A stretch of 64,000 nucleotides of DNA from an uncultured Roseburia sp. (GCA_947246475.1 CAMXSH010000003.1:1-64000), one strand, 5' to 3'; positions 16,259 to 26,818 are shown, numbered from the stretch's first letter. A program made the numbers and translations. Notes: generated from the sequence alone by a model not told the origin.

Positions 16259-19153
16259 ATGGGTTTGGAAGAAAGACAATATAAGAATATAAGGGACAAT
16301 AAAAAAATAGAGCGCATTGTACTGGGAATTTATACCCTTCATGTCTCCGCTTTGTTAGTTGCGGCGATGATGGCAGGATGGAATATTTTTGCTGTGGAGA
16401 TCCTTTTCGTATGTATCGTGACCGGCTGGTTTGTCCATTTACGGGGGTACAGGGACACTATTTTCCGTGCCAAATTTATCTCAGTTATTGCCTGGGCGGC
16501 TTTTTCAATCTATTCTTTTTACTCTGCTAATTTTATCTCGATGGTCTCTACGATGACGGCGGTAATCGTTCTGCTTGGTATCTTTTGCATTCCTCAAATT
16601 ATTTATATGGGAGCGGTGTTCTCCACCGTGATCCTTTTATATCATGGCCTGATTGCCCAGACAGTCTTCGCTGACAGCCTGAATGATGGTATACGGGTAT
16701 TTTTACATATCTTTTCTATGTATGTTGTTACCTTTGTGATATGGGTTTCTGTGCGCACCCAGCAGGAGACAGGGGAGCGGCTGCTGGAAAATATTCATGA
16801 ACTGGAGATTGCGGAGCAGAGCAAAGATGATTTTATGGTAAATGTCTCTCATGAGATCCGCACTCCCATTAATGCTGTGTGCGGTATGAGTGAGGCGATC
16901 CTGCAGGAAGATATTCCGGCAAATGTCCGAAAGGACGTGATTGATATTCAGACAGCAGGAAGGATCCTTTTATCCACAGTCAGTAATATTCTGGATTTTT
17001 CGGAGCTGGAAAGCGGAAAAATGGAACTGGCAGAGGAGAATTACAATATTACCTCCACCATCACTGATATCATCAATATGGCTCTTACCCTGGAAAACGG
17101 CAGGCATCTTGAGCTGATCGTGGATTGTGACGCGGGTCTGCCCAGCAGTCTTCTGGGAGATGAGCAGAAGCTGCGGCGTATTATTATGAACCTGCTGGAT
17201 AATGCCATCAAATTTACAAAGGAGGGAGGAATCCTTCTCCGGGTGAAGGGAAGAAGAGAAGAGTATGGGATTAATCTGGTAGTGAGCATACAGGATTCAG
17301 GTATCGGCATGGAACGGCAGGACATGGAGAAAATATTTACCAGTTTCAGCCAGGTAAATTCTAAGAGAAACAGAGAAAAGGGCGGGGTTGGTCTGGGACT
17401 TGCCATTACCCAGGCGCTGGTTCGACGGATGGGTGGTTTCCTCACCTTAAAAAGCACGCCGGGAGTGGGGAGTGAGTTTATGTTCGCCATACCCCAGAAG
17501 GTGCTGGATGAGACTCCTATCGTATCCATCAGGAACAAAAGCCAGCTCTATGCGGTTTGTTATATCAATCTCGAAAAATATAATTATTCCCTGGTGCGGG
17601 AGGGCTATGAGACACTGATCCGCCATATCACGGAGCAGCTGGGGATAGCGATACGAAACTGCCGGAATCTCTCAGAGATGAAGAGGCGGATGGAATATGA
17701 AAAGTATACCCATTATTTTATCAGCTGGTGTGAATATTGTGAGGACAGGGAATTTTTTGAAGAACTTGCTAAAGAGGTCACGGTGGTACTGATCCTTGAT
17801 TATGGGCAGGAAATACAGCCAGGCAGCAGTATGTTCCGCATCTATAAGCCTTTTACCGTACTGTCCATCGCTGCGATCTTCAATGGACAGAAGATCATCC
17901 AGAACGAGGACCAGCATCTTGCCCTGCATCACCGCTTTGTTGCGCCGGAAGCCAAAGTGCTGGTAGTAGATGATAACGTCATGAACCTGAAAGTGATGGC
18001 GCGGATCCTGCTTCCTTACCAGATCAAGGTGACCATGGCAGGCAGCGGGCAGGAGGCGCTGGAAAAACTGGATACAATGGAATTTGACTGCGTATTCCTG
18101 GATCACATGATGCCAGAGATGGATGGTGTGGAGACACTGCACAAGATCCGTAAAAAGCCAGGCTCTTATTTTCGCTCCCTTAACGTGATTGCATTTACCG
18201 CCAACGCCATTGGCGGCGCCAGAGAGATGTTTCTCTCCGAGGGCTTTAATGATTTTATAGCAAAGCCGATAGAATTAAGCGTATTGGAGAGGATGCTGCG
18301 CCGGTATATCCCAGAAAGCAAGCAGATCATAATAGAAGATAAAGAGAGCCAGGCAGCTTCCGCGGTTGTTCCCACGGAGCTTTCCAATACAGCCAGTTCT
18401 CCGGCAGATATCTCCAGAGAGGCAGAGGAAAGTGACAAAACAGTCAACATGTCCAGCCGGGGACTAATATATAAGGAATCAGAGGCGCTGGCTGACCTGA
18501 CCCAGGCGGGCATTGATATCCAGCAGGGGATGACTTACTGCGGCGACAAGGAGGGCTTTCGTGATATCGTATTGATCTACCATTCCGAGGGACCCAAACG
18601 GAAAGCCAGCCTGGAGCAGTTTTTCATGGAAAAGGACTGGAAAAATTACGTCATAACAGTACATGCCCTGAAAAGTAATTCCAGAGGGATCGGCGCCAAT
18701 GAATTGGCTGAACTTGCGTTGAATCTGGAGATGGCAGGGAAAGAGAACCGGATCGACTATATATTTGAACATCATGAAGAACTGCTGGACAAACATGATA
18801 AGCTTCTCCACCGTTTTGAAGAAAATCCTTTTTTGTATCCGGATGGATATGGGGAGATTAGCAGGGAAGAACTGCAGGCAGAAGAGATGCCAGAGGTGGA
18901 AAAAGATGTAGAGGAAGAGGATCAGAAACCAATAGAAGAAAAGCCAACTTCTGAGGAACTGCTAACAATGCTGGAGGAACAATTAGAGAGTTTCGAGAGT
19001 GAGGGTGTGGAGGATACATTAGACCAGCTGGAAGGATATACATATCAGGGAACAGCGCTGAAGGAAATGACGGTAAAGATCAGAGAAAAAGTGAAAGACT
19101 TTGATTTCCTGGCTGCCACTGAATTATTAAATGAGTTATGGAGGAGACCATGA
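16259..19153 (+). CDS. Hybrid histidine kinase with REC and HPt domains
   Basis: VNVSHEIRTPINAVCGMSE, GGVGLGLAITQALV, VLVVDDNVMNLKV, LDHMMPEMDGVETL, VHALKSNSRGIGANELA. Confidence 0.94.
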   Translation: MGLEERQYKNIRDNKKIERIVLGIYTLHVSALLVAAMMAGWNIFAVEILFVCIVTGWFVHLRGYRDTIFRAKFISVIAWAAFSIYSFYSANFISMVSTMTAVIVLLGIFCIPQIIYMGAVFSTVILLYHGLIAQTVFADSLNDGIRVFLHIFSMYVVTFVIWVSVRTQQETGERLLENIHELEIAEQSKDDFMVNVSHEIRTPINAVCGMSEAILQEDIPANVRKDVIDIQTAGRILLSTVSNILDFSELESGKMELAEENYNITSTITDIINMALTLENGRHLELIVDCDAGLPSSLLGDEQKLRRIIMNLLDNAIKFTKEGGILLRVKGRREEYGINLVVSIQDSGIGMERQDMEKIFTSFSQVNSKRNREKGGVGLGLAITQALVRRMGGFLTLKSTPGVGSEFMFAIPQKVLDETPIVSIRNKSQLYAVCYINLEKYNYSLVREGYETLIRHITEQLGIAIRNCRNLSEMKRRMEYEKYTHYFISWCEYCEDREFFEELAKEVTVVLILDYGQEIQPGSSMFRIYKPFTVLSIAAIFNGQKIIQNEDQHLALHHRFVAPEAKVLVVDDNVMNLKVMARILLPYQIKVTMAGSGQEALEKLDTMEFDCVFLDHMMPEMDGVETLHKIRKKPGSYFRSLNVIAFTANAIGGAREMFLSEGFNDFIAKPIELSVLERMLRRYIPESKQIIIEDKESQAASAVVPTELSNTASSPADISREAEESDKTVNMSSRGLIYKESEALADLTQAGIDIQQGMTYCGDKEGFRDIVLIYHSEGPKRKASLEQFFMEKDWKNYVITVHALKSNSRGIGANELAELALNLEMAGKENRIDYIFEHHEELLDKHDKLLHRFEENPFLYPDGYGEISREELQAEEMPEVEKDVEEEDQKPIEEKPTSEELLTMLEEQLESFESEGVEDTLDQLEGYTYQGTALKEMTVKIREKVKDFDFLAATELLNELWRRP

Positions 19154-21849
19154 TAAAGAAAATACATAGATTTGTACATTCTGTATTTGAGGGCAGGGAT
19201 TTTCATGAGCGGCTTGTCCTGATGATCCTGGCGCTGGCTTTTGCCGCCTCACTCATCGGTATGGGGCGGATCCTGCTTGGGGCGGGGCTGCATGTACTGG
19301 TGGCACTCCTGCCGATGTGCGCTGTGTCCGGTGTAGCGCTCTGGATCGTCTACAAACATCATAAGACCAGTCTCGCTTCATGGCTTTTGGTGTTTGTGTC
19401 CAATGTCATCCTGTTTCCGATGGTATTTATTTTGAGCAGCGGGATGGAGAGCGGCGCTCCCGTGTGGATCGTGCTGGAGCTGACCTATATTTTTGTCCTT
19501 TTCCGGGGAAAAGAATGTATCGCGGCCCTTGGTATTTCTTTTCTGGCACTGATCGTTACCTATGGGGTTGTTTACTGCCACCCGGAGATCATTCCTATGG
19601 TAACCAACCGCTATTACAGTTATGTGGATTCTTTGATAACTACGGTTGTAGTAAGCTGTTTTATCGGCTTCCTGCTGAAGATACAGTCCCTTTCCTATGA
19701 GAAAGAAAAAGAAAAAGCCAGAAAACAAAAAGAAGAAATGGAACAGATCGCGCATTCCAAAGATGTCTTTTTCGCTAATATGAGCCATGAGATCAGGACA
19801 CCTATCAACACGATCATCGGTCTCAATGAAATGACATTGAGGGAAAAAATATCCGACGATATTGCAGAGAACGCTATCAATATCCAGAACGCCAGCAAGA
19901 TGCTTCTGACCACCATAAACGATATCCTGGATCTGTCCAAACTGGAGTCTGGAAAGATGGAGATCGTGCCGGTACAGTATGAGGTCAGCACCATGTTCAG
20001 CGATCTGGTAAATCTGATCTGGCTGCGGGCATACCAGAAAGAGCTGGAATTTAAGGTGGATATTTCCCAGAATATACCATCTATGCTCTATGGTGATGAG
20101 GTGAGGATCAAGCAGGTGATTACAAATATGCTCACCAATGCCGTGAAATATACAAAGGCGGGCTCTGTCACCCTGTCTGCCAAAGGGGAGCGCATTTCTG
20201 GCGACACTTTCCGGCTGAGGATTTCCGTGGCGGATACTGGGACGGGGATCCGGAAGGAGAGCCTGGATGATCTGTTTCATTCCTTTAAGCGTGTTGATGA
20301 GGAGATGAACCGGAACATCGAGGGGACTGGTCTTGGGCTTACGATTTCCAAACAGCTTATGGAAATGATGGGTGGAAAGATTTCTGTGGACAGTGTGTAT
20401 CATAAGGGTTCTGTTTTTACAATAGAATTGGAACAGGGAGTTGTCAATGCACAGCCCATTGGTGTGATCGATTTTGCTTCCCAGAAAAAACTCAGTAACC
20501 GGAAGAGCTATCAGGAGAGCTTTGTGGCGCCGGATGCCAGGGTTCTGGTGGTAGATGACAATGACATGAACCGTATGGTGATCCGTAAACTGCTGCGGGA
20601 AACAGAGGTGAAGGTTGAGATGGCGGCAAACGGCAGAGAATGCCTGAAAAAAACATCGGAGAACTTCTATCATGTTATTTTCATGGATCATATGATGCCT
20701 GAGATGGACGGTGAGGAGACGATGCATGCCCTGCGCAGCCAGACAAAGGGTTTTTGTCAGAATATTCCTGTGATCGCCCTGACTGCCAATGTCATGGCCA
20801 ATGCCGAACAGATCTATCAGGATAAGGGCTTTGACGGATACCTGGCAAAACCGGTCAATGCGGCCCTGTTGGAAGCTACTTTGCTTAAATTTCTGCCGCC
20901 GGATGTCGTGGAATATGTTTCAGAGGAAAACAGCGACAATTCAGAGGAGATGGAAGGGCTCAATCAGATCACCAGCGTACGGAAAAGAAAGGTTGCCATT
21001 ACTGCAGACTGCATCTGTGATCTGCCGGAAGAATGGCTCCATAAGCTGGGGATCAGCCTTATGTACTGTTATGTCCATACAAAAGAGGGACGTTTTTGTG
21101 ATATCTCAGAAATTTATTCTGACAGTCTGCTGGATTACCTCAAGATAGAAGGAAATTATGCCCATTCCTCCACAGCGCCTGTGGCAGAGTATGAGTATTT
21201 CTTTGCGGATGCCCTGGAAAAGGCAGAACATGTCATTCATATCACAGCCTCCATAGATCTCAGCGGAGCATATCCCAACGCTCTTCAGGCGAGTAAGAGT
21301 TTTGACAATGTCACGGTGCTGGATTCTAACCATATCAGCAGTGGTCATGGGCTTATGGTTCTGGCTGCAGCGGCGATGGCAGAAGATGGGAAAAATGTGG
21401 AGCAAATCCTGTCCTATTTGAAAGAACTGCAGCCCAAGATATGTTCTAACTTTCTTGTACCAAGCACAGAAACCCTCTGCCGCAATGGGAAAGTAAGTAC
21501 TTTGATCCACCGGATCTGCCATGGGCTGAATCTGCATCCGGTTCTATATATGTCACAGAATAAATTGAAATTGTGGAAAATTGAAGTGGGAAACCGACAG
21601 AGAATGAACCGCAGTTATGTAAGGAAGCTTCTCCGTCACAGCAAGGATATTGACACACGGGTATTATTTCTCACTTATGCGGGGTGCAGCATCCGGCAGC
21701 TGGATGATATCATGGCAGAAGTAGACCGGTATATCAGATTTGACCGCATTATAATACAAAAGGCCTCGGCCACCGTTTCCAGCAATTGTGGTGTGGGGAC
21801 CTTCGGCCTAATGTTTATCCGCAAGGGTGAGGAGAATTCCAGAAGGTGA
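19150..21849 (+). CDS. Hybrid histidine kinase (HisKA-HATPase-REC) fused to a C-terminal DegV-like domain
   Basis: NMSHEIRTPINTIIGLNE, GTGLGLTISKQLM, VLVVDDNDMNRM, FMDHMMPEMDGEE, then KVAITADCICDLPEEWLHKLGISLMYCYV...AHSSTAPVAEYEYFF...ITASIDLSGAYPNALQAS. ATGA overlap with the preceding gene. Confidence 0.88.
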   Translation: MIKKIHRFVHSVFEGRDFHERLVLMILALAFAASLIGMGRILLGAGLHVLVALLPMCAVSGVALWIVYKHHKTSLASWLLVFVSNVILFPMVFILSSGMESGAPVWIVLELTYIFVLFRGKECIAALGISFLALIVTYGVVYCHPEIIPMVTNRYYSYVDSLITTVVVSCFIGFLLKIQSLSYEKEKEKARKQKEEMEQIAHSKDVFFANMSHEIRTPINTIIGLNEMTLREKISDDIAENAINIQNASKMLLTTINDILDLSKLESGKMEIVPVQYEVSTMFSDLVNLIWLRAYQKELEFKVDISQNIPSMLYGDEVRIKQVITNMLTNAVKYTKAGSVTLSAKGERISGDTFRLRISVADTGTGIRKESLDDLFHSFKRVDEEMNRNIEGTGLGLTISKQLMEMMGGKISVDSVYHKGSVFTIELEQGVVNAQPIGVIDFASQKKLSNRKSYQESFVAPDARVLVVDDNDMNRMVIRKLLRETEVKVEMAANGRECLKKTSENFYHVIFMDHMMPEMDGEETMHALRSQTKGFCQNIPVIALTANVMANAEQIYQDKGFDGYLAKPVNAALLEATLLKFLPPDVVEYVSEENSDNSEEMEGLNQITSVRKRKVAITADCICDLPEEWLHKLGISLMYCYVHTKEGRFCDISEIYSDSLLDYLKIEGNYAHSSTAPVAEYEYFFADALEKAEHVIHITASIDLSGAYPNALQASKSFDNVTVLDSNHISSGHGLMVLAAAAMAEDGKNVEQILSYLKELQPKICSNFLVPSTETLCRNGKVSTLIHRICHGLNLHPVLYMSQNKLKLWKIEVGNRQRMNRSYVRKLLRHSKDIDTRVLFLTYAGCSIRQLDDIMAEVDRYIRFDRIIIQKASATVSSNCGVGTFGLMFIRKGEENSRR

Positions 21850-21885
21850 CAAAAAAGCTGTTGTCAGGTACAACGAATATATGAG

Positions 21886-22926
21886 TTATTCTATATTCGT
21901 TGTATCTTCCGAATCATCTGTATCTTCTTCTTTGGAGGATTTCATTTTATTCCTTTTCTGCAGGAAAAGAACCAGAAGAAGGATCAGCAGGATAATAATA
22001 GCATAGGGTGAGATGCGGATGATAAAGAAAAGCAGTGTCTCCATAAATAACAGGAAAGTTTTAAAGGTGTCCTTTATCGTCGTACCCAGCCGCTGCATGA
22101 AGGTGTCAGTTTTTTCTGGTGTCTCTTCGTATTTGCTCACTTCACGGATCGTCAGTTTTATCGTGGAGTAGTTTACATCGGTTTTTATCTCGTTCATCCG
22201 GGTTTTGATCTGTGCGATCTTAATCTGGAGTTCTGTAAGTTCCTTTTCAATACTTATGGCATGTTTGTCATCGGTGATATCGGCGAGCATTTTAATATAG
22301 CGTTTCTCTTTTGCCTCGTAGATACCCAGCGATGTGCCAAGGTCGGTATATTCCTGATTTACGTTTTCGACGTTGGACTCTTTGGAACGGACATCACCGA
22401 GCTGTCCGGCGCCGGAGAGAAAAGTCTCGTATTGATTCTGTGGCACCCTGACAGTAGCGTTATAGGATTTTGTTTTTTCTGAATCCTCTATATAATATTC
22501 CTGACTGGATAATCCGTCGGAATATTTTTCTTTTTCTACAAATCCACCGGCATTATTTAGCATTTGGCGGAATGTATTGACAGAAGTTTCATAGTCCAGA
22601 GTGTCGATCTTGAGAGTGCATGTATAGATCAGCATCTCTGTATTGATCTCTGGTTGTGGCTTGGCAGCAGTTTCTTCCGCTTTTTCTGTCTTTTTCCCGG
22701 GATCTTCTCCAGAAGCTTCATCTGCCCCGGCGCCTTCTGCCTCCTTGGATTCCATGGAATCATTTTCTAGGGCAGTGTCAGACTGACTATATGATCCTCC
22801 AGAATCGAACGGGGAGCCAGAGTTGTCCTCTCCGCTCCCACAGCCACTGATCACCAGCAAGGGGCACAGGATCAGCAGGACCCAGGAACAGATTCTTTTT
22901 CTTGATCGTAGATTCATAAGCAGCAT
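21886..22926 (-). CDS. DUF4349-like lipoprotein
   Basis: Lipobox LLVISGCGSG, E/A-rich linker, YTCTLKIDTLDYETSVNTFRQMLNNAGGFVE, coiled coil, C-terminal TM helix. Confidence 0.78.
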   Translation of the reverse strand: MLLMNLRSRKRICSWVLLILCPLLVISGCGSGEDNSGSPFDSGGSYSQSDTALENDSMESKEAEGAGADEASGEDPGKKTEKAEETAAKPQPEINTEMLIYTCTLKIDTLDYETSVNTFRQMLNNAGGFVEKEKYSDGLSSQEYYIEDSEKTKSYNATVRVPQNQYETFLSGAGQLGDVRSKESNVENVNQEYTDLGTSLGIYEAKEKRYIKMLADITDDKHAISIEKELTELQIKIAQIKTRMNEIKTDVNYSTIKLTIREVSKYEETPEKTDTFMQRLGTTIKDTFKTFLLFMETLLFFIIRISPYAIIILLILLLVLFLQKRNKMKSSKEEDTDDSEDTTNIE

Positions 22927-22973
22927 CCTCCTTTTCCTTTATTTTAACACATTAGGAAAAAAAGTATATAAAA

Positions 22974-23012
22974 AACCTGTTACGAATGATTTACATTCAT
23001 CGTAACAGGTTA
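22974..23012 (-). terminator. Terminator downstream of the 23029 gene
   Basis: aacctgttacga...tcgtaacaggtt; T-rich tail on the minus strand. Confidence 0.7.
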
Positions 23013-23028
23013 TAGGATCAGAACAGGA

Positions 23029-24180
23029 TCAGCTGTAGACCTTTTCTACGAGACTTGAGTCGTCCATACCCTGGAAGGGAAGCGTGCCATGAGCCTCATA
23101 ATACGCCCGCCATTCTTTTAGGTACCGACGTCTCGAGGCGATCTCATCCTCGACATTGTCCTCGTTTAATAGAACGCCGAATCCCGCGTATTTACAGGGC
23201 TTTCCCGCCATGGTGTCGATCATGAGATCTCCGATCTCGTAGTAGTAATGAGCGATGTCATAATAATTGTATACATTCATTGCCACATCATTGAAAGTGT
23301 TGAAACACCAGACGTCTCCGGCGGTCTGTACGACTTGGCGCAGAAAATGATAGAAGCTGTCACCCTCATAGCCCATCATCTGGCCGGCAAATACGGAGCC
23401 GAAAAAGACCTGGAATTCTACATTGTGGTTATCACACAAGTTTTTCATCCGCTTGAGGGAAGCGATACACTGGCTGGTGACTTCGGATTTGTCTTTTGTA
23501 CCGTTAACCAGTGTCTTATAAAAAGCATCTACTTTCTTTTTCATCAGGAAGTTGAAATATTCCTCTGTTCCCTTCTTTTCATTGAAATAATTGTAATATT
23601 TGGTGAGGTTCCGTTCTCCAGTCTCCAGGCAGGGATACCGTTGGGAATTATCCGTGACCTCATCAAAAGAAAGTTCCAGATTCTTGAACAGGAAAGTCAT
23701 ATATTCTGAGATCTTTGAGTCGCCGCTGAGCATCGCCGGGGTTTCATAGATGGCGCCTCTGGATTCCCGGTCAAACTGCTTGATCTCGGAAGTTGAGATC
23801 TGGAGCAGGATTTTCTTTGCTTTTGTATTCTTTACGATATATTCGGTATAGGCTTCATAATCCTGAAAGTTTCCGGACATTACCCAGCAATTGTAGTAAT
23901 TATAGCCATCCAGCTCTTTCAGCTTGTCCGTGCGCAGTGCGCCGGCCTTAGAGCCGCCGATGAGATAAGCATCGTACCGGTCAGAAAAATGTTTGATGTG
24001 TTCTGCCTTCAGTTCTCGGAGATAGTCATTTTCATCCAGTTCATAACAGTCTCCGCCCTGGCTCCGGAAATATCCATAGGGATCAACGAAATAGTTGATT
24101 CCCATGATCGTGACCAGGGCAGCCAGGATGAGACAAAGAAAACTGATACACCATTTTTTTGTCGTCATATTTTCCTCCAA
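23029..24180 (-). CDS. Membrane-anchored SGNH/DltD-like protein, paralogue 1
   Basis: N-terminal TM, AYLIGGSKAGALRTDKL, YYDIAHYYYEIGDLMIDTM. Next to MBOAT gene. Confidence 0.6.
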   Translation of the reverse strand: MEENMTTKKWCISFLCLILAALVTIMGINYFVDPYGYFRSQGGDCYELDENDYLRELKAEHIKHFSDRYDAYLIGGSKAGALRTDKLKELDGYNYYNCWVMSGNFQDYEAYTEYIVKNTKAKKILLQISTSEIKQFDRESRGAIYETPAMLSGDSKISEYMTFLFKNLELSFDEVTDNSQRYPCLETGERNLTKYYNYFNEKKGTEEYFNFLMKKKVDAFYKTLVNGTKDKSEVTSQCIASLKRMKNLCDNHNVEFQVFFGSVFAGQMMGYEGDSFYHFLRQVVQTAGDVWCFNTFNDVAMNVYNYYDIAHYYYEIGDLMIDTMAGKPCKYAGFGVLLNEDNVEDEIASRRRYLKEWRAYYEAHGTLPFQGMDDSSLVEKVYS

Positions 24181-24196
24181 TCATACACGATGGACT

Positions 24197-25354
24197 TTAC
24201 TTTAAGTTTGCCTCATCTTTTGGGATATTGCTGGGATCGTCAAAATCAGCGAGAGGGACCGTACCAGTTTCTTTATAATATTCCCGGATCTTGTCCGTCT
24301 CTTTTTTGCGCAGCGCAATCTCAGAAGCTATGTTTTCCGGTGTCAGATAGACGCCGAAATTTTTATGATCCGTCTCTTTGCCGCTCATCCGCTCGATCAT
24401 CAGATCGCCCATTTCAAAGTAATAGTGACGTGCATTGTAATAGTTAAAGGGATTGTAAACCAGATCATTATAATTGTTAAAGCACCAAAGCCCTCCAGTG
24501 ATCTCTACCATCTGGGTGAGCCAGTTGTAGAAGCTGTTCCCCTCATAGCCCACCATTTCACCGATAAAGAGAGTGCCTAAAAATACCTGGAGCTCCACAT
24601 TGTTTTTATCACAGAGCTTTTTGATGTCTTTTAGATAATTCAGATTGCTGTTTACCAGCTCAGCTTTATCCTTTGTTCCTTTTATCAGGCGGGGCAGATA
24701 GGGATCTACCTGGGCTTTCATCAGGTAATTATAATAATCGGCTGTGTCATGGTGTTCCTTGTAAAAGCCATAGTATTTGGTGAGATTCCGCTCTCCGGTC
24801 TGAAGCACCGGATACACGGTCTCTTTGTTTGTGATGGTGTCGTAGCTCACCGAGAGATTTTTAAATAAAAACTTGAATATCTCTGCGGTCTTGCTCTCCC
24901 CACTCATAACCGCCGGAACCTCGTAGATATCTCCCTTCGCTTCCCGGTCGAACTGGGCGATTTCCGAAGTGGAGATATGGAGAAGGAGTTTTCTGGGATG
25001 GGCGGTCTCAATGATATATTTGGAATAATTGTAGTAGTCTTCAAAATTTCCCGACAGCAGCCAGCAGTTGTAATACCGGTAGCCGTCGATCTCAGAGAGC
25101 TTGTCGCTGTGAATTGCGCCGGCTTTGGATCCGCCTACTAGGTAAGCGTCGTAGTCCCCGGCGTGATATTTGATATGCTCCGCTTTTTGTTCCCTGAGGT
25201 AGTCTTCTTCGTCCATGGAGTAATTCTCACCCTTCTGGGCTGAGAAATATCCATAGGGGTCGATGCAGTAATTTGCGCCTGCAATAAAAAGAAGACTGAG
25301 AATTATGAGAAATACAAAGCCGATGGTCCATTTTTTTGTCGTCATTTTCGTCAT
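24197..25354 (-). CDS. Membrane-anchored SGNH/DltD-like protein, paralogue 2
   Basis: Collinear with paralogue 1: AYLVGGSKAGAIHSDKL, YYNARHYYFEMGDLMIERM. Confidence 0.6.
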   Translation of the reverse strand: MTKMTTKKWTIGFVFLIILSLLFIAGANYCIDPYGYFSAQKGENYSMDEEDYLREQKAEHIKYHAGDYDAYLVGGSKAGAIHSDKLSEIDGYRYYNCWLLSGNFEDYYNYSKYIIETAHPRKLLLHISTSEIAQFDREAKGDIYEVPAVMSGESKTAEIFKFLFKNLSVSYDTITNKETVYPVLQTGERNLTKYYGFYKEHHDTADYYNYLMKAQVDPYLPRLIKGTKDKAELVNSNLNYLKDIKKLCDKNNVELQVFLGTLFIGEMVGYEGNSFYNWLTQMVEITGGLWCFNNYNDLVYNPFNYYNARHYYFEMGDLMIERMSGKETDHKNFGVYLTPENIASEIALRKKETDKIREYYKETGTVPLADFDDPSNIPKDEANLK

Positions 25355-25384
25355 ACCTTTCCATACTTATATAAATAACGTAGC

Positions 25385-26797
25385 TTAGAACTGGAAGTAA
25401 AGGAACTGAACGACCTTATCCATGTTCAGGATACAGATGATCAGCAGCGCTGCGGCATACAGCAGATATTTCCAGTTTGGCTTGAATTTCTCGGAAATTT
25501 TTGAGGTGGTAGGGCAGAACCAGCAGATGGCAAGTCCCACCACAGTGAGAAGGCACATGTCCCAGTTGTCAACAAAGAGCGCTTTCAAAGTTGACAGGTG
25601 AAGGGTAGAGAAGTTCACCAGACCCTTCAATACGTGCTTCGCATTGGTAAAGGTATCGGATACAAACAGGATCCTGGTCAGCACCGCCAGAAGGAATGTC
25701 AGCGGCACACCGAGCCAGAGCGGGGTGTTCTTTTTGCGCTTGTTCCGCCAGGAGGCGATACATACGAGGAATCCATTGACGATTCCCCAGACTACAAAAG
25801 TCCAGCCTGCGCCATGCCAGAAACCAGATACGAAAAAGGTTACCATGGTAGCCACATAATAATTTCTGTATTTGACGCCTTTACGGTATACATTGCGGAA
25901 TACATAGGCGCCGAGGAAACGGGAGAGAGTCATGTGCCATCTCTGCCAGTATTCCTGAAAATCTTTGGCTTTGTAAGGAGAATTGAAGTTCTGGGGGATC
26001 CGGATGTTGAACATCCAGCCCAGACCGATGGCCATATCAGCATAGCCGGACAGGTCAAAATAATAGGAAACGGTATATTCTATGGAGTGGAACCAGGACT
26101 TGATGATGGGAAGGTTGGCTGTCACATTGTCAAAAAAGCCCTGGGCGTCCGTAGTGAGCGGATCGGCGATCAGCATTTTTTTGGCGCAGCCGATGGAAAA
26201 AATAAAAAGTCCCATCGCCACGTTGTCAAAGATCAGTTTGTGGTTTTTCTTGTTCTCAAACTGCGGAACAACTTCTGCGTGATGAATGATCGGTCCCACG
26301 ATCAGCTGTGGGAAAAAGGTGATAAACAGCAGATAATCCAGGACATCATAGCTCTCGGTCTCACCCCGGAAGGAATCCACGAGAAAGGCGATGAGCTGGA
26401 AGGTAAAGAAAGAAATACCGATAGGCAGTATGATGTGCTGCAGCGGTATGTGGGTTCCAGCGACAAAATTCACATTTTCGATAAAAAAGTCAGTATATTT
26501 ATAATAACCCAGAAGCCCTACATTTGCCAGGACGCCGGCGGTGAGAAGGAGACCTCTCTCAATGCGGTGTTCTGCTCCCTGCAGTTTGCCCAGTGTGTTT
26601 CCAACGACATAGTTTCCGATGACGCTTCCCAGGAAAAATGGGAAGAAGTCCGGGCTTCCCGCTGCATAAAAATAGAAGGAAGCCAGTACGAGCCAGATCT
26701 TTGCCAGATTGTGGTAATGAAAGTGCTGCAGGAGAAAATAACCGCAGAAGGTGATCGGCAGGAAGATCAGTATAAATTCGTATGTTGAAAAAATCAT
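25385..26797 (-). CDS. MBOAT family O-acyltransferase (AlgI/DltB-like)
   Basis: FFPQLIVGPIIHHAEVVPQF, YFDLSGYADMAIGLGWMFNIRIPQNFNSPYKAKDFQEYWQRWHMTLSRFL, FFVSGFWHGAGWTFVVWG. Confidence 0.93.
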   Translation of the reverse strand: MIFSTYEFILIFLPITFCGYFLLQHFHYHNLAKIWLVLASFYFYAAGSPDFFPFFLGSVIGNYVVGNTLGKLQGAEHRIERGLLLTAGVLANVGLLGYYKYTDFFIENVNFVAGTHIPLQHIILPIGISFFTFQLIAFLVDSFRGETESYDVLDYLLFITFFPQLIVGPIIHHAEVVPQFENKKNHKLIFDNVAMGLFIFSIGCAKKMLIADPLTTDAQGFFDNVTANLPIIKSWFHSIEYTVSYYFDLSGYADMAIGLGWMFNIRIPQNFNSPYKAKDFQEYWQRWHMTLSRFLGAYVFRNVYRKGVKYRNYYVATMVTFFVSGFWHGAGWTFVVWGIVNGFLVCIASWRNKRKKNTPLWLGVPLTFLLAVLTRILFVSDTFTNAKHVLKGLVNFSTLHLSTLKALFVDNWDMCLLTVVGLAICWFCPTTSKISEKFKPNWKYLLYAAALLIICILNMDKVVQFLYFQF

Positions 26798-26818
26798 GAT
26801 TATCTCCTTAAAGTTCTT

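Noticed and set aside
19378-20727. 449-aa antisense ORF in the hybrid kinase
   Set aside because: Composition (His/Gln-rich) is typical of an antisense shadow; no RBS or motifs.
25598-26788. 396-aa plus-strand ORF opposite the MBOAT gene
   Set aside because: Antisense shadow of a clear MBOAT protein.
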